Assembly: GCF_014649955.1 (NCBI RefSeq)
Contig: NZ_BMUA01000004.1
Coordinates: 62,001-126,000 of the forward strand
Length of the DNA stretch: 64,000 nt
Origin: Streptomyces violascens
GTDB lineage: Bacteria > Actinomycetota > Actinomycetes > Streptomycetales > Streptomycetaceae
Direction: 5' to 3'
Shown: positions 23,590-31,604 of the stretch, piece after piece
How positions within the stretch are numbered: the stretch's first letter is position 1
Layout: every line of letters starts with the position of its first letter
Notes under the pieces: model-generated
What the model was told of the DNA's origin: nothing
The model's input: only the letters and a program-made list of their open reading frames with translations
The model's database searches: none
Program-made: the position numbers and the translations under genes

Positions 23590-24596
23590 TCCTCTGTGCA
23601 CGTTTCCACCTCCCTCCGATGTACGAAGCGGCGCTGCCCGCCCTGATCGCGCTGGCCGAGGGCCTCACCCCGGTCGTCCAGGCACTCCCGCCCGACGGCC
23701 TCCTCGCCGACCTGGCCGGGGCCGAGAAGTACTTCGGCCAGGACGCCGGGCAGCTCGCCGCCGTCCTGCGGGTCCGCGCGCTAGCCCACTTCGGCCTGGA
23801 CTGCGCGATCGGGCTCGCCCCCAACCCGATGCTGGCCAGGATGGTGGCGCGGGACGCCGGACCCGGCGCGACCCGCACGGTGCTCCCGGACGAGGTGGAC
23901 CGCTTCCTCGCCGCGAAGCCGGTCCGCGCCCTGGACGGCATCGGCCGCTCCACCGCCCGTATCCTCTGCGCGTACGGCCTCGACACGGCGGGGCGTCTCG
24001 CCGACGCTCCGCCGGGCACAGTCCAGCGGATCCTCGGCGCCCGGCCGGGCCGCGAACTCCAGGAGCGCGCCCGCGGCATCGACCGCACGCCCGTCGTGCC
24101 GAACGCCTCCGCCTTTCCCCAAGCTCTCGGCTTCGCTCGAGCAGGGGATGCCCCAATGCTGGCCGCCGAACGCTCCTTCCCCCGCGATGAGCTGGACCCG
24201 GTACGCCACCGCCGGGCGCTGCTCTCCCTCGCCGAGGAACTCGGCGTCCGGCTGCGCGGCGCCGGTCAGGTGTGCCGCTCCCTCAGCCTCACCGTGCGCT
24301 ACGCCGACCGGTCCACCACCACCCGCACCCGCACCCTGCCCGAGCCCTCGGCCCACTCGCCCGCCCTGGGCGACCTGGCCTACGCCCTCCACGCGGCGCT
24401 CGGCCTGCAACGAGCCAGGGTCCGAGGCATCTCGCTGCGGGCCGAGGGCCTGGTTCCGGCCGAACTCGCCGCCCACCAGCTGACGTTCGACCCCGAGGAC
24501 GAGCGGGCCCGCCGCATCGAGGCGGTGGCCGACCGGGCCCGCGCCAGGTTCGGTCCTCGGGCCATCGTCCCGGGCACTCTGTCGGACGCGGCCTGA
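23586..24596 (+). CDS. imuB: ImuB-like Y-family polymerase homologue
   Basis: This is a 336-residue protein beginning at the ATGA overlap with dnaE2. It is Y-family in layout: a palm segment, the HhH thumb L-D-G-I-G-R-S-T-A-R-I-L, and a little-finger domain from about 205. The N-terminal motif that normally supplies the first catalytic Asp reads L-C-A-R-F-H-L-P, with no acidic residue, as expected for ImuB, which is a catalytically dead adaptor between DnaE2 and the beta clamp. It is shorter than mycobacterial ImuB. Residues about 178-192 (F-P-Q-A-L-G-F-A-R-A-G-D-A-P) are encoded by a palindromic repeat-like element that appears inserted in frame in the linker before the little finger. DinB/Pol IV is the alternative name; position favours ImuB. 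Confidence 0.8.
   Translation: MILCARFHLPPMYEAALPALIALAEGLTPVVQALPPDGLLADLAGAEKYFGQDAGQLAAVLRVRALAHFGLDCAIGLAPNPMLARMVARDAGPGATRTVLPDEVDRFLAAKPVRALDGIGRSTARILCAYGLDTAGRLADAPPGTVQRILGARPGRELQERARGIDRTPVVPNASAFPQALGFARAGDAPMLAAERSFPRDELDPVRHRRALLSLAEELGVRLRGAGQVCRSLSLTVRYADRSTTTRTRTLPEPSAHSPALGDLAYALHAALGLQRARVRGISLRAEGLVPAELAAHQLTFDPEDERARRIEAVADRARARFGPRAIVPGTLSDAA
24115..24155 (+). repeat. Palindromic repeat-like element inside imuB
   Basis: The core runs from CCCC at 24117-24120 through AAGCTCTCGGCTTCGCTCG to GAGCAGGGG ending 24147; GCTC/GAGC and CCCC/GGGG pair to form a hairpin, and a CCCC follows at 24151. From memory, near-identical sequences recur between genes in many Streptomyces genomes; here it is in frame inside a gene. 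I found no second copy in this window. Confidence 0.55.
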
Positions 24597-24654
24597 GACG
24601 GGCAGGGTCGGGCGCGGGGGCAGGGGCGCCTCCCCGGGCGGCCCGGGCTCGGTC

Positions 24655-24681
24655 GCTGCTCCCCTCGGCGCGGGGAGCAGC
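24655..24681. terminator. Bidirectional terminator between imuB and the lipoprotein gene
   Basis: GCTGCTCCCC (24655-24664) and GGGGAGCAGC (24672-24681) form a perfect 10-bp stem with a 7-base loop. It lies 58 bases after the imuB stop and 5 bases beyond the end of the converging lipoprotein gene. Confidence 0.8.
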
Positions 24682-24686
24682 CGCCT

Positions 24687-25367
24687 TCAGGAAGCCAGCC
24701 GCTTCTTGACGTCGGCCACCTGGGGCCCGGAATCGGTCGGCGGAATCGTCCAGCGGTTCTCGGACTTGGTGGCGTCCGTGTAGACGAGCGTGCCACCTCC
24801 CTTGGCCTGTTCCGGCGTCAGGTCGAAGACCTCGGAGCGCATCTGGTAGGTCCCCGGCCCGATCTTGCCGACGCCGCTGTACCCGGTCACCAGCACCTTG
24901 TACGCGGTACCGTTCCCCTCGGCGACGCTCTGCCCGTTCGCCGCGATCCAACGCCAGCCGCCCTTGGTCCCGTTGGCGCTGGCGGGCTCCTCGTCCGCGG
25001 CGTTCGCCGTCAGCGAGGCGTCTTTGGTGGTGATGACGGCGAAGGTGCCGAACCGTGAGGTCGTTCCGTCCCCCTCCTTGGTGTAGACGACGGTCGTGGG
25101 TGTGATCTCCAGGATGCCGACGAGCTTGGTCCCCACGGTCCGGGACGGCACGCCGAGAGCCAGAGAGGCCTGCCCGGCTCCGGGGTCCGAACTTGGCGTG
25201 GCCGAGCCGTTCCCGGGAGTGCCGGCGGGCGTGGGAGTGGTGGCGGACGGCTGCCCGCCGGCGGGATGAGAGGCGGACGGCTTGTTGCCGGACCCGCCGC
25301 CTCCGGGGTTGCAGGCGGTCAGGGTGAGACAGGCGGTGGCGGCGGTCGCGAGCAGGATCTTGCGCAT
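24687..25367 (-). CDS. Secreted lipoprotein of unknown function
   Basis: This is a 226-residue precursor. ATG 25367 is chosen because it follows GGGGGGAAA and opens a clean lipoprotein signal: M-R-K-I-L-L, a hydrophobic core, then the lipobox L-T-A-C with Cys19 as the lipidation site. A Gly/Ser/Pro/Thr-rich linker (20-75) leads to a beta-rich domain of about 150 residues with V-G-I-L-E-I-T-P-T-T-V-V-Y and Y-K-V-L-V-T-G-Y strands. I do not recognise a named family. It should sit on the outer face of the membrane. It is monocistronic between a terminator and a 307-base gap. Confidence 0.85.
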   Translation of the reverse strand: MRKILLATAATACLTLTACNPGGGGSGNKPSASHPAGGQPSATTPTPAGTPGNGSATPSSDPGAGQASLALGVPSRTVGTKLVGILEITPTTVVYTKEGDGTTSRFGTFAVITTKDASLTANAADEEPASANGTKGGWRWIAANGQSVAEGNGTAYKVLVTGYSGVGKIGPGTYQMRSEVFDLTPEQAKGGGTLVYTDATKSENRWTIPPTDSGPQVADVKKRLAS

Positions 25368-25674
25368 GGTTTCCCCCCAAGGCATCGGCACTCGCCGTGA
25401 ACGTACCGCGATGGAGGTGGTACCCGGCGTGCGGTCACCGGACCGGGACGAACAGGGGGCGTGTCGTTGCGAACTCCCTACAACTGGACCGGAGTTGAGA
25501 GGAATCCGGACGTCCGGGGGCTCGCACGCCCGACGCTTCGGGCGGTGCTTCTCCCGGCTGCCCCTACTCTGTGGTTCGCGCGCCGGGGGCGCCCCGCCTG
25601 TCCGACGGGCCCCGTCCTGAACCGGCCCGCCCCGAACCGGCCCCGCCCCGGACCGGCCCCGCCGACCCATCCGC
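25368..25674. other. Promoter gap with GC-rich direct repeats
   Basis: This region contains the promoter of the lipoprotein gene (minus strand, left part) and, at 25615-25670, reiterated CCCGCCCCGGACCGG-type units just beyond the SDR stop. No ribosome-binding site or conserved frame suggests a gene. Confidence 0.5.
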
Positions 25675-26475
25675 TCACGCCCCCGAAGCCAGTCGCGCAC
25701 CCCCGTCCACGGTCAGGACGACGCCCGTCGTGAAGGTGTTGCCCAGGAGGAAGGAGATCGCGTCCGCGATGTCCTCCGGGTGGCCGCAGCGGCCGGCCGG
25801 GGTGGACTTGGCGTAGGCCGCGAACGTCTCCGCCTTGGCGTCCGCGTCCATCCAGTCCCACCAAGGGGTGTCCACTATTCCCGGCGACACCGCGTTGAAG
25901 CGGACCGGGGCCAACTCCACCGCGAGCACCGGGACCATCGCGGCCACCGACGCGTTGGCCGCGGCCAGGCCGGCCGTGCCGGGCATCGCGGCGCCCGCCG
26001 AGGCGGCGGTCACGAAGGTGATCGACCCGGTGGGGGAGAGGACGTCTAGCGCGGCGCGCGCGGTGAGGCTGTGGGCGATCAGCTTGCCCTCGGTGGCTTG
26101 GCGCAGCGCGTCCGTCGTCACGGAGCGGAACGGTCCGGCGGCCGTGGAGCCGGTTGCCGCGACGACCACATGGTCGACCCGGCCGAGCCCCGCAAAGAAC
26201 TCCTGCGTCGCCGCCTCGTCCTGGGCGTCCACGACCGCACCGCTCACCTCGCCCGGAGTTCCGGACGTGCCAGGGGTGGCAGGCGCACCGGACGTACCAG
26301 GCGCACCAGACGTGCTCAACGTGCCTGAAAGCGAGGCCAGTTCATCCAATGCGGCCCGCAGCCGCTCGGGGTTGCGGCCGGTGACGACGACGTCCCTGCC
26401 CTCGCCCAGCTGGCGTCGCGCCGTGGCCAGGCCGATTCCGGAGGTGCCGCCGACGATCACAACTCGCTCGTTCAT
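25675..26475 (-). CDS. SDR-family protein lacking the YxxxK catalytic pair
   Basis: This is a 266-residue Rossmann protein with ATG 26475 behind GGAAGGA. The NAD(P)-binding turn G-G-T-S-G-I-G is intact at residues 9-15, and the C-terminal substrate loop V-S-P-G-I-V-D-T-P is typical of classical SDRs. Where the active-site Tyr-x-x-x-Lys should be, the sequence reads G-L-A-A-A-N-A-S, so both catalytic residues are replaced. Residues about 52-75 are a reiterated Gly-Ala-Pro-Gly-Thr-Ser insertion between beta3 and the following strand that other SDRs lack. It may bind cofactor without classical dehydrogenase chemistry. It diverges from a TetR gene across a 104-base region with three half-sites, so it is probably that regulator's target. 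Confidence 0.85.
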   Translation of the reverse strand: MNERVVIVGGTSGIGLATARRQLGEGRDVVVTGRNPERLRAALDELASLSGTLSTSGAPGTSGAPATPGTSGTPGEVSGAVVDAQDEAATQEFFAGLGRVDHVVVAATGSTAAGPFRSVTTDALRQATEGKLIAHSLTARAALDVLSPTGSITFVTAASAGAAMPGTAGLAAANASVAAMVPVLAVELAPVRFNAVSPGIVDTPWWDWMDADAKAETFAAYAKSTPAGRCGHPEDIADAISFLLGNTFTTGVVLTVDGGARLASGA

Positions 26476-26521
26476 GGTGCAGTCCTTCCAGGCCCTTTCG
26501 CACGGGGGCCTTCACGCTTTT

Positions 26522-26557
26522 CGAGGCTCACTGCCTCGTAAAGAGTATTCCGAGGCA
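26522..26557. promoter_or_regulatory. Putative TetR operator between SDR and tetR
   Basis: Three half-sites alternate in orientation: CGAGGC (26522-26527), TGCCTCG (26532-26538) and CGAGGCA (26551-26557). The first two and the last two each form an inverted repeat. The site lies 23 bases before the tetR ATG. Confidence 0.6.
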
Positions 26558-26579
26558 TCGTGTCTTGTAAACTGCTCGC

Positions 26580-27335
26580 ATGAAGAAAATCGAGAACGGA
26601 TCAGGGGACGTGTCGACAGGCGGCTCCCCGCCCCGCGGGCGCCCCCGCAGCGAGGCGGCCAGGCGTTCGGTGCTCGACGCCGCGCTGGAGCTCTGCCGAC
26701 GCGACGGTTACCAGGAACTGACGATCAAGGGCATCGCCGACGAGGCCCAGGTCGGCCGGCAGACCGTCTACCGCTGGTGGCCCACCAAGCAGGACGTCCT
26801 GCTCGAAGTGCTGACCGAGCTCCCGCACCGCAGCCCGGCCGAGCTGTTCCCCGACACCGGGGACGTGTACCGCGACGTCGAGGAACTGCTCGGCCACACC
26901 TTCCGGCTGACCCGTGGCGCCACCGGCCGGGCCGTGGTCGGGCTGATGGCCGACGCCCAGGCGGACGCCTCGCTCGCCCGCAGGCTGCAGGAGGGGGTGA
27001 TCGCCCCGCGCCGCGCGGCCCTGCGCGAGATTCTCGAACGGGGTGTTGAGCGCGGCCAGTTGCGGCAGGACGGCCCCGCATCCCTGGACCTCGCTGTCGA
27101 CTTCGCCTTCGGCGTGATGTGGTACCGCCTGCTCAGCGGCCACGCCCCGGTCGACGAGCCGCTCGCCGCGGAGATCGCCGCCGCGCTGGGACCGCTGCTC
27201 GGAAGCGCCGGAAGCGCCGGAAGCGCCGGAAGCGCCGGAAGCGCCGGAAGCGCCGGAAGCGCCGGAAGCGCCGGAAGCGCCGGAAGCGCCGGAGATCCCG
27301 GAAGCCCCGGAAGCGAGACGGCGGGCCGACGCTGA
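26580..27335 (+). CDS. TetR/AcrR-family regulator with a tandem-repeat tail
   Basis: This is a 251-residue regulator. The N-terminal helix-turn-helix (about 32-78) reads L-T-I-K-G-I-A-D-E-A-Q-V-G-R-Q-T-V-Y-R-W-W, and the C-terminal domain fits the TetR_C_11-like subgroup. From residue 208 the protein is ten exact Gly-Ser-Ala units followed by G-D-P-G-S-P-G-S-E, encoded by ten perfect copies of a 9-base repeat (27201-27290). The repeat lies after the fold, so its length can vary without disturbing the regulator. The start has no clear ribosome-binding site and the ATG lies close behind the operator, so the mRNA may be nearly leaderless. It likely represses itself and the divergent SDR gene. 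Confidence 0.9.
   Translation: MKKIENGSGDVSTGGSPPRGRPRSEAARRSVLDAALELCRRDGYQELTIKGIADEAQVGRQTVYRWWPTKQDVLLEVLTELPHRSPAELFPDTGDVYRDVEELLGHTFRLTRGATGRAVVGLMADAQADASLARRLQEGVIAPRRAALREILERGVERGQLRQDGPASLDLAVDFAFGVMWYRLLSGHAPVDEPLAAEIAAALGPLLGSAGSAGSAGSAGSAGSAGSAGSAGSAGSAGDPGSPGSETAGRR
27201..27290 (+). repeat. Perfect 9-bp tandem repeat, ten copies
   Basis: GGAAGCGCC is repeated ten times without a single substitution, encoding (Gly-Ser-Ala)10 at the end of the tetR gene; degenerate copies GGAGATCCC and GGAAGCCCC follow. Perfect homogeneity points to recent slippage. Confidence 0.97.
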
Positions 27336-27576
27336 CTACGGGCTCCTGCGGAGCCGTACCGGCACAGCGGGCGGAACCCGGGAGCCCGGCTCGACGTGAG
27401 GGCGTTGCACCGCGACACGACACTTTTTACTGACGCGTAACTTCACTCCTACGCTACTCGTGCGTAATTTGGCGTGAGCACACCCCGTACGCACTCCGTA
27501 CGGCACCTCACTTGTGGTCCGGGCCGCAGGGCGAATCCCCCATCGCAACTCCCTTGAGCCGCAAGGAGATCACCCG

Positions 27577-28437
27577 ATGCTGCCCTGGAAACGTGTGCTC
27601 AGACCGCTGTCGGCACTGTTGCTCGCCGCCGCGGCCTTGCTCGCCCCGGCAACCGCCGCGCACGCCCAGTCCGCGCCGAGCAGCGGCTGGAACAACTACT
27701 CCTGCAAGCCGTCCGCCGCCCACCCCCGGCCCGTCGTCCTCGTACACGGAACCTTCGGCAACGGCACCGACAACTGGCTGGCCCTCGCCCCGTATCTGGT
27801 CAACCGCGGGTACTGCGTCTTCTCGCTCGACTACGGTCAGCTCCCCGGCGTGCCCCTGTTCGACGGGCTCGGCCCCATCGACAAGTCCGCGGCCCAGCTC
27901 GCCACCTTCGTCGACAAGGTGCTCGCGGCGACCGGCACGCCCAAGGCCGATCTGGTCGGCCACTCGCAGGGCGGCATGATGCCGCGCTGGTACCTGAAGT
28001 TCCTCGGCGGCGCCTCCAAGGTCAATGCCCTCGTCGGGATCGCCCCCGACAACCACGGCACCACCCTCGACGGGCTGACCCAGCTCCTGCCGTACTTCCC
28101 CGGCGCCCAGGAGCTGCTGACGCTCGCCACCCCGGGACTCGCCGACCAGATGGCCGGATCGCCCTTCGTCACCAAGCTGAACCAGGGCGGCGACACCGTC
28201 CCCGGAGTGCACTACACGGTCATCGCGACCAAGTACGACGAGGTGGTCACCCCCTACCGATCGCAGTTCCTGGACGGTCCCGACGTCAACAACGTCCTCC
28301 TCCAGGACAAGTGCGCGCTCGACTTCTCCGACCACGTGGCGATCGGTCTCACCGACCGCGTCGCCTACCACGAGGTGGCCAACGCGCTGGACCCGGCGCA
28401 TGCCACCCCCACCACCTGCGCATCCGTCATCGGCTGA
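27577..28437 (+). CDS. Secreted triacylglycerol lipase/esterase (alpha/beta hydrolase)
   Basis: This is a 286-residue preprotein; ATG 27577 follows AAGGAG (27563-27568). Residues 1-30 are a Sec signal peptide with A-H-A cleavage. The mature enzyme has the oxyanion strand V-L-V-H-G-T-F-G-N-G, nucleophile Ser130 in G-H-S-Q-G-G, Asp221 in K-Y-D-E-V-V-T-P and His253 in S-D-H-V-A-I-G, plus four cysteines suited to extracellular disulfides. It belongs to the lipase class 2 type widespread in Streptomyces and should hydrolyse lipid esters outside the cell. The upstream region (27336-27576) contains repeated GCGTAA-like words (27436-27470) that may bind an activator. A 13-bp hairpin ends the gene. 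Confidence 0.92.
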   Translation: MLPWKRVLRPLSALLLAAAALLAPATAAHAQSAPSSGWNNYSCKPSAAHPRPVVLVHGTFGNGTDNWLALAPYLVNRGYCVFSLDYGQLPGVPLFDGLGPIDKSAAQLATFVDKVLAATGTPKADLVGHSQGGMMPRWYLKFLGGASKVNALVGIAPDNHGTTLDGLTQLLPYFPGAQELLTLATPGLADQMAGSPFVTKLNQGGDTVPGVHYTVIATKYDEVVTPYRSQFLDGPDVNNVLLQDKCALDFSDHVAIGLTDRVAYHEVANALDPAHATPTTCASVIG

Positions 28438-28465
28438 CCCACCGGACCGTGCGACCGTACGAGGC

Positions 28466-28494
28466 CCGCCCCTCCCGGCATCCGGGAGGGGCGG
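28466..28494. terminator. Bidirectional terminator between lipase and LPMO
   Basis: CCGCCCCTCCCGG (28466-28478) pairs perfectly with CCGGGAGGGGCGG (28482-28494) around a CAT loop, 28 bases after the lipase stop and 14 bases beyond the end of the converging LPMO gene. Confidence 0.9.
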
Positions 28495-28508
28495 CGTGTG
28501 CGTGCGGG

Positions 28509-29534
28509 TCAGCGGCTGTGGCGGCCCGCCGCCGCGGCCTTGCGGCGCAGCGTCGCGAAGAGCGCCGCGGCTCCGACGGCGATGGCGCCCGCGCCCCCTA
28601 TGGCGAGGTACGGCGTGCTGCTGTCACCCCCTGTTTCGGCCAGATTCTGCGTGCCGGCTGCGGCGACCGGAGTGGCCGCAGCCCCGTCCGCCTGCGGCTG
28701 GTTGCCGGTTGTGCCGGCCTCTGCCGCAGGGGCGGTGCTCCGCTGCGTACCCGTGGTGGCGCCGCCGTGGTGGTGCTGGACCGTCGACTTGGACGCGCCA
28801 TCCGCGATCTCCTTGTCGGTGGGCGCGGAGGCCGCGGGAGCGGGGGCGCCCGCCGTACCGCTGTCCTTGCCGAACACCACGTCGGAGCAGGTGTAGAAGG
28901 CCTCGGGGCTGTCCGAGCGCTGCCAGATCGAGTAGATCAGATGGCGTCCCGACCTGGCCGGGATCTTCCCGTCGAAGACGTAGTCGCCGCCCTGCATCGG
29001 CGGGTCGGTGACCTTGGCGAACGGCGTCGCCTCCAGGTCCGACCACTTCAGCGGCTTCGACGGGTCGTAGCTGTCCTTGGTGATGTACAGCTCGAACGAG
29101 CCCTTGTGCGGGGCCGTTCCCTTGTAGCGGAAGGTGTGGCTGCCGGCCGACAGCATGGTGGCCGGCCAGTCGGTGCGCGGCAGGTCAAGGCCCTTGTACT
29201 TGTCGTTGCCGCCGCTGCACAGCTTGCCGTCCGGGATGATCTCCTTCGACTTGCCCGCGGCGTTGGCCATGTTGACCGCGTTCCAGTCGTAGAAGGCCTG
29301 CGCACCGCTGGCCGCGACGGCGGCCTTGCACGCCGCCGACTTGGGGCTCTCCGGACCCTCCGCGTAACAGGCCGAGACCCGGCTGACCGGGTCCGTCATG
29401 GAACCGTGGGCCGCGGCGGGCCCGGCCGCGAGCCCCGTCAGGGCGAGCGGCGCGAACCCGAGCGCGGCGACGACGGCGGTGCGCCGACGGGGTCCCCGCT
29501 GCTCGAACGCGGTGGAGAGCTTGGGGAAGGTCAT
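28509..29534 (-). CDS. AA10 lytic polysaccharide monooxygenase with sortase-type anchor
   Basis: This is a 341-residue preprotein; ATG 29534 follows AAGGAG. The signal peptide ends A-A-A before His43, which becomes the N-terminal copper ligand; the second histidine of the brace is His143 in T-A-P-H-K. D-W-N-A-V and the R-S-D-S-x-E-A-F-Y-x-C-S-D-V-V-F block are typical of AA10 chitin/cellulose-active enzymes. After the catalytic domain (to about 222) comes an Ala/Pro/Thr-rich linker, L-A-E-T-G at 298-302, a hydrophobic helix (about 309-329) and an Arg/Lys tail, which is the class E sortase signal. The enzyme is thus predicted to be attached to the cell wall rather than released and to oxidatively cleave polysaccharide at the cell surface. 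No carbohydrate-binding module follows. Confidence 0.93.
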   Translation of the reverse strand: MTFPKLSTAFEQRGPRRRTAVVAALGFAPLALTGLAAGPAAAHGSMTDPVSRVSACYAEGPESPKSAACKAAVAASGAQAFYDWNAVNMANAAGKSKEIIPDGKLCSGGNDKYKGLDLPRTDWPATMLSAGSHTFRYKGTAPHKGSFELYITKDSYDPSKPLKWSDLEATPFAKVTDPPMQGGDYVFDGKIPARSGRHLIYSIWQRSDSPEAFYTCSDVVFGKDSGTAGAPAPAASAPTDKEIADGASKSTVQHHHGGATTGTQRSTAPAAEAGTTGNQPQADGAAATPVAAAGTQNLAETGGDSSTPYLAIGGAGAIAVGAAALFATLRRKAAAAGRHSR

Positions 29535-29739
29535 CGTGGCGTACTCCTTCGATGGTGCACGGGCATGGGGGGCGTGGGGGTTCTCGACTGCCGGACGTCC
29601 CGTCCGGCGATCAGCACGCTAGCCCCGGAAAACCGTGAAATCCCCTGCTGGGACCGAGTGATGGCGATCCTTATGGTCGAGTTAAGGACCCACTCAGAAC
29701 TGATTAAGAACAGGCCCGTCCGCGACGTACCGTGGCCCC

Positions 29740-30216
29740 ATGAACGATGAGATCCGGCTCGCGACCCCCGACGACGTGCCGCGCGTGAAGGAGGTCACCG
29801 ATGCCGCCTATCGCCCCTATGTCGAGCGGATCGGTGTCGTCCCCGTCCCTATGGAGGCCGACCACGCGGCGAACGTCGCGGCGGGGCGGGTCTTCGTCAC
29901 CGGTGACCCGGTCGTCGGGGTCCTGGTCCTCGTCGCCGAGCCGGACCACCTCTTCCTCGACTCGATCTCCGTCCACCCCGACGTCAAGGGCACCGGTCTC
30001 GGGCGCCGGTTGCTGCACTTCGTGGACGAGCACGCGCGGGCGCTCGGCCTGCCGGAGGTCCGGCTCTACACCAACGCGATGATGTGGGAGAACCAGAAGA
30101 TCTATCCGCGGTACGGGTACGAACTCGTCGAGCGGCGTGTGGACGGGCCCTACGACCGCCTCCACTACCGCAAGGTGCTGGACCCGCGAGCCGTTGGCGA
30201 GGCGGGCCGGGGCTGA
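29740..30216 (+). CDS. GNAT-family N-acetyltransferase
   Basis: This 158-residue protein is a single GNAT fold. Motif A, V-H-P-D-V-K-G-T-G-L-G-R-R-L-L at about 84-98, binds acetyl-CoA pyrophosphate, and the C-terminal Y-P-R-Y-G-Y-E-L-V-E strand is characteristic. The acceptor is not predictable. The start at ATG 29740 has little ribosome-binding sequence. The SAM-methyltransferase gene follows 42 bases after the stop and may be co-transcribed. Confidence 0.9.
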   Translation: MNDEIRLATPDDVPRVKEVTDAAYRPYVERIGVVPVPMEADHAANVAAGRVFVTGDPVVGVLVLVAEPDHLFLDSISVHPDVKGTGLGRRLLHFVDEHARALGLPEVRLYTNAMMWENQKIYPRYGYELVERRVDGPYDRLHYRKVLDPRAVGEAGRG

Positions 30217-30257
30217 TCGCCGGGCCGGTTGTCAGTGGTGCCTGGCACGATCGGGGC

Positions 30258-30851
30258 ATGGACATCGACTGGGACGAAGAGGCGGACACGTTCGACGAGG
30301 AGCCCGATCACGGGCTGCTCGACCCCGCGGTGCGGGCCGCGTGGGACGAGCGCCTCGCGGGGTGGCTGCCGGACCACGCGGGCGAGCTCCTCGACCTCGG
30401 GTGCGGCACCGGGAGCCTGTCGCTGCTCGCCGCCGGGCGGGGCCACCGGATCACGGCCGTCGACCTGTCGCCCCGGATGGTCGAGCGGGCCCGCGCCAAG
30501 CTGGCCGGCACCGGCGCGGAGGTGCTGACCGGGGACGCGGCGCGGCCGCCCGTCGAAGGCCGCACCTTCGACGTGATCCTGGCCCGCCATGTGGTCTGGG
30601 CGCTGCCCGACCACGAGGCGGCGTTGCGGCACTGGTGGTCGCTGCTGCGGCCGGGCGGTCGGCTGATTCTGGTCGAGGGGGTGTGGGGCGACACCGGCAT
30701 ACCGGCCGGGCAACTCGTCGGCGCCCTCGGTGGGTTGAAGGCCGAGGCGCGCTATGAGCGGCTGTCGGGGGACGCGCGGTTGTGGGGACGCGAGGTGGAC
30801 GATGAACGGTATGCGGTGGTCGCCACGGCGGCGGTGCCGGTCGCGGCCTGA
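30258..30851 (+). CDS. Class I SAM-dependent methyltransferase
   Basis: This is a 197-residue methyltransferase starting at ATG 30258. Motif I L-L-D-L-G-C-G-T-G-S-L, motif post-I V-D-L-S, an acidic G-D-A-A loop and the L-L-R-P-G-G-R-L-I-L strand-turn give a complete methyltransferase_11-type core with no extra domain. The N-terminus is very acidic. The substrate is unknown; it lies downstream of a GNAT gene, and the next gene converges on it. Confidence 0.88.
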   Translation: MDIDWDEEADTFDEEPDHGLLDPAVRAAWDERLAGWLPDHAGELLDLGCGTGSLSLLAAGRGHRITAVDLSPRMVERARAKLAGTGAEVLTGDAARPPVEGRTFDVILARHVVWALPDHEAALRHWWSLLRPGGRLILVEGVWGDTGIPAGQLVGALGGLKAEARYERLSGDARLWGREVDDERYAVVATAAVPVAA

Positions 30852-30951
30852 GCGGGGCCGGCCGAGGCGCGGAGGGTGCGGGCCGTGGCGCGCCGCCGCC
30901 GCGCGAAAACGCGGGTCCGCAGGGTGTGCGTCCCTGTACCCGGGGCGGGGC

Positions 30952-31452
30952 TCAGTCGATCAATGCCGTGAACTGGCCCAGCTTCGCGAGGAGTTCGAGC
31001 TCGTCCAGGGCGGCCACGGCGCGGGCAGCGGCCTCGGGGTCGCGTTCGGCCAGGCCGCTCTCGGAGAACTCGTCCTCGTCCAGGCGCAGTACGGTCGCGC
31101 CGTCGGCCGAGACCCAGAGGTCGAGGTCCAGGTCCTCGGAGATCACCTCGCCACCCTGGACCACCGCGGGCCGGGTGATGTCGCAGTACCAGCCCTTGAG
31201 CGCCGCGTCGGTGTCGCGGACCTCCTTCACCGCGTACCAGCGGTCGCGCCAGTAGTGCTCGGTGAACACATCGCCCGGCTCGAACCGTACGAAGCCGAAG
31301 TCGCGGGTGCCCTTCGCTGCCCAGGGGGCATGCACGGTCAGCCGGGTGCCGTCGTCGGACACCACCGACGCCGGGTAACGCAGCTTCGTGCGACCGGCCT
31401 TGACCAGGACGACCTCGATACGGGTGCCGGCCTCGGCCGAACTCGCGGACAT
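30952..31452 (-). CDS. DUF402 domain protein
   Basis: This is a 166-residue cytoplasmic protein. ATG 31452 is chosen for the GGAGG four bases into its leader rather than the ATG six codons upstream. The D-V-F-T-E-H-Y-W, W-Y-C-D-I-T-R-P and D-L-D-L-D-L-W-V motifs define DUF402 (FAU-1-like), whose members include RNA-binding or nucleotide phosphohydrolase proteins with acidic metal-binding clusters. The exact reaction here is unknown. It is divergent from the GntR gene across about 150 bases. Confidence 0.82.
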   Translation of the reverse strand: MSASSAEAGTRIEVVLVKAGRTKLRYPASVVSDDGTRLTVHAPWAAKGTRDFGFVRFEPGDVFTEHYWRDRWYAVKEVRDTDAALKGWYCDITRPAVVQGGEVISEDLDLDLWVSADGATVLRLDEDEFSESGLAERDPEAAARAVAALDELELLAKLGQFTALID

Positions 31453-31604
31453 GACGTACCTCCATGGCACATATCTGGTGGCGGAAGGATTCGCACGGTA
31501 CGCGGGGGCGCGGGCCGGGTGCCTCCCATTTTCGTCCCGCTCGCGGCCCCCTCCACGGCGCTGCCCGTTTTCGCGGAGTGCGGCCGCGGGGGAGAATCGG
31601 GGCT

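Noticed and set aside
27201..27290. CRISPR-like array
   Set aside because: The units are contiguous 9-base coding repeats without spacers and remain in frame with a TetR gene.
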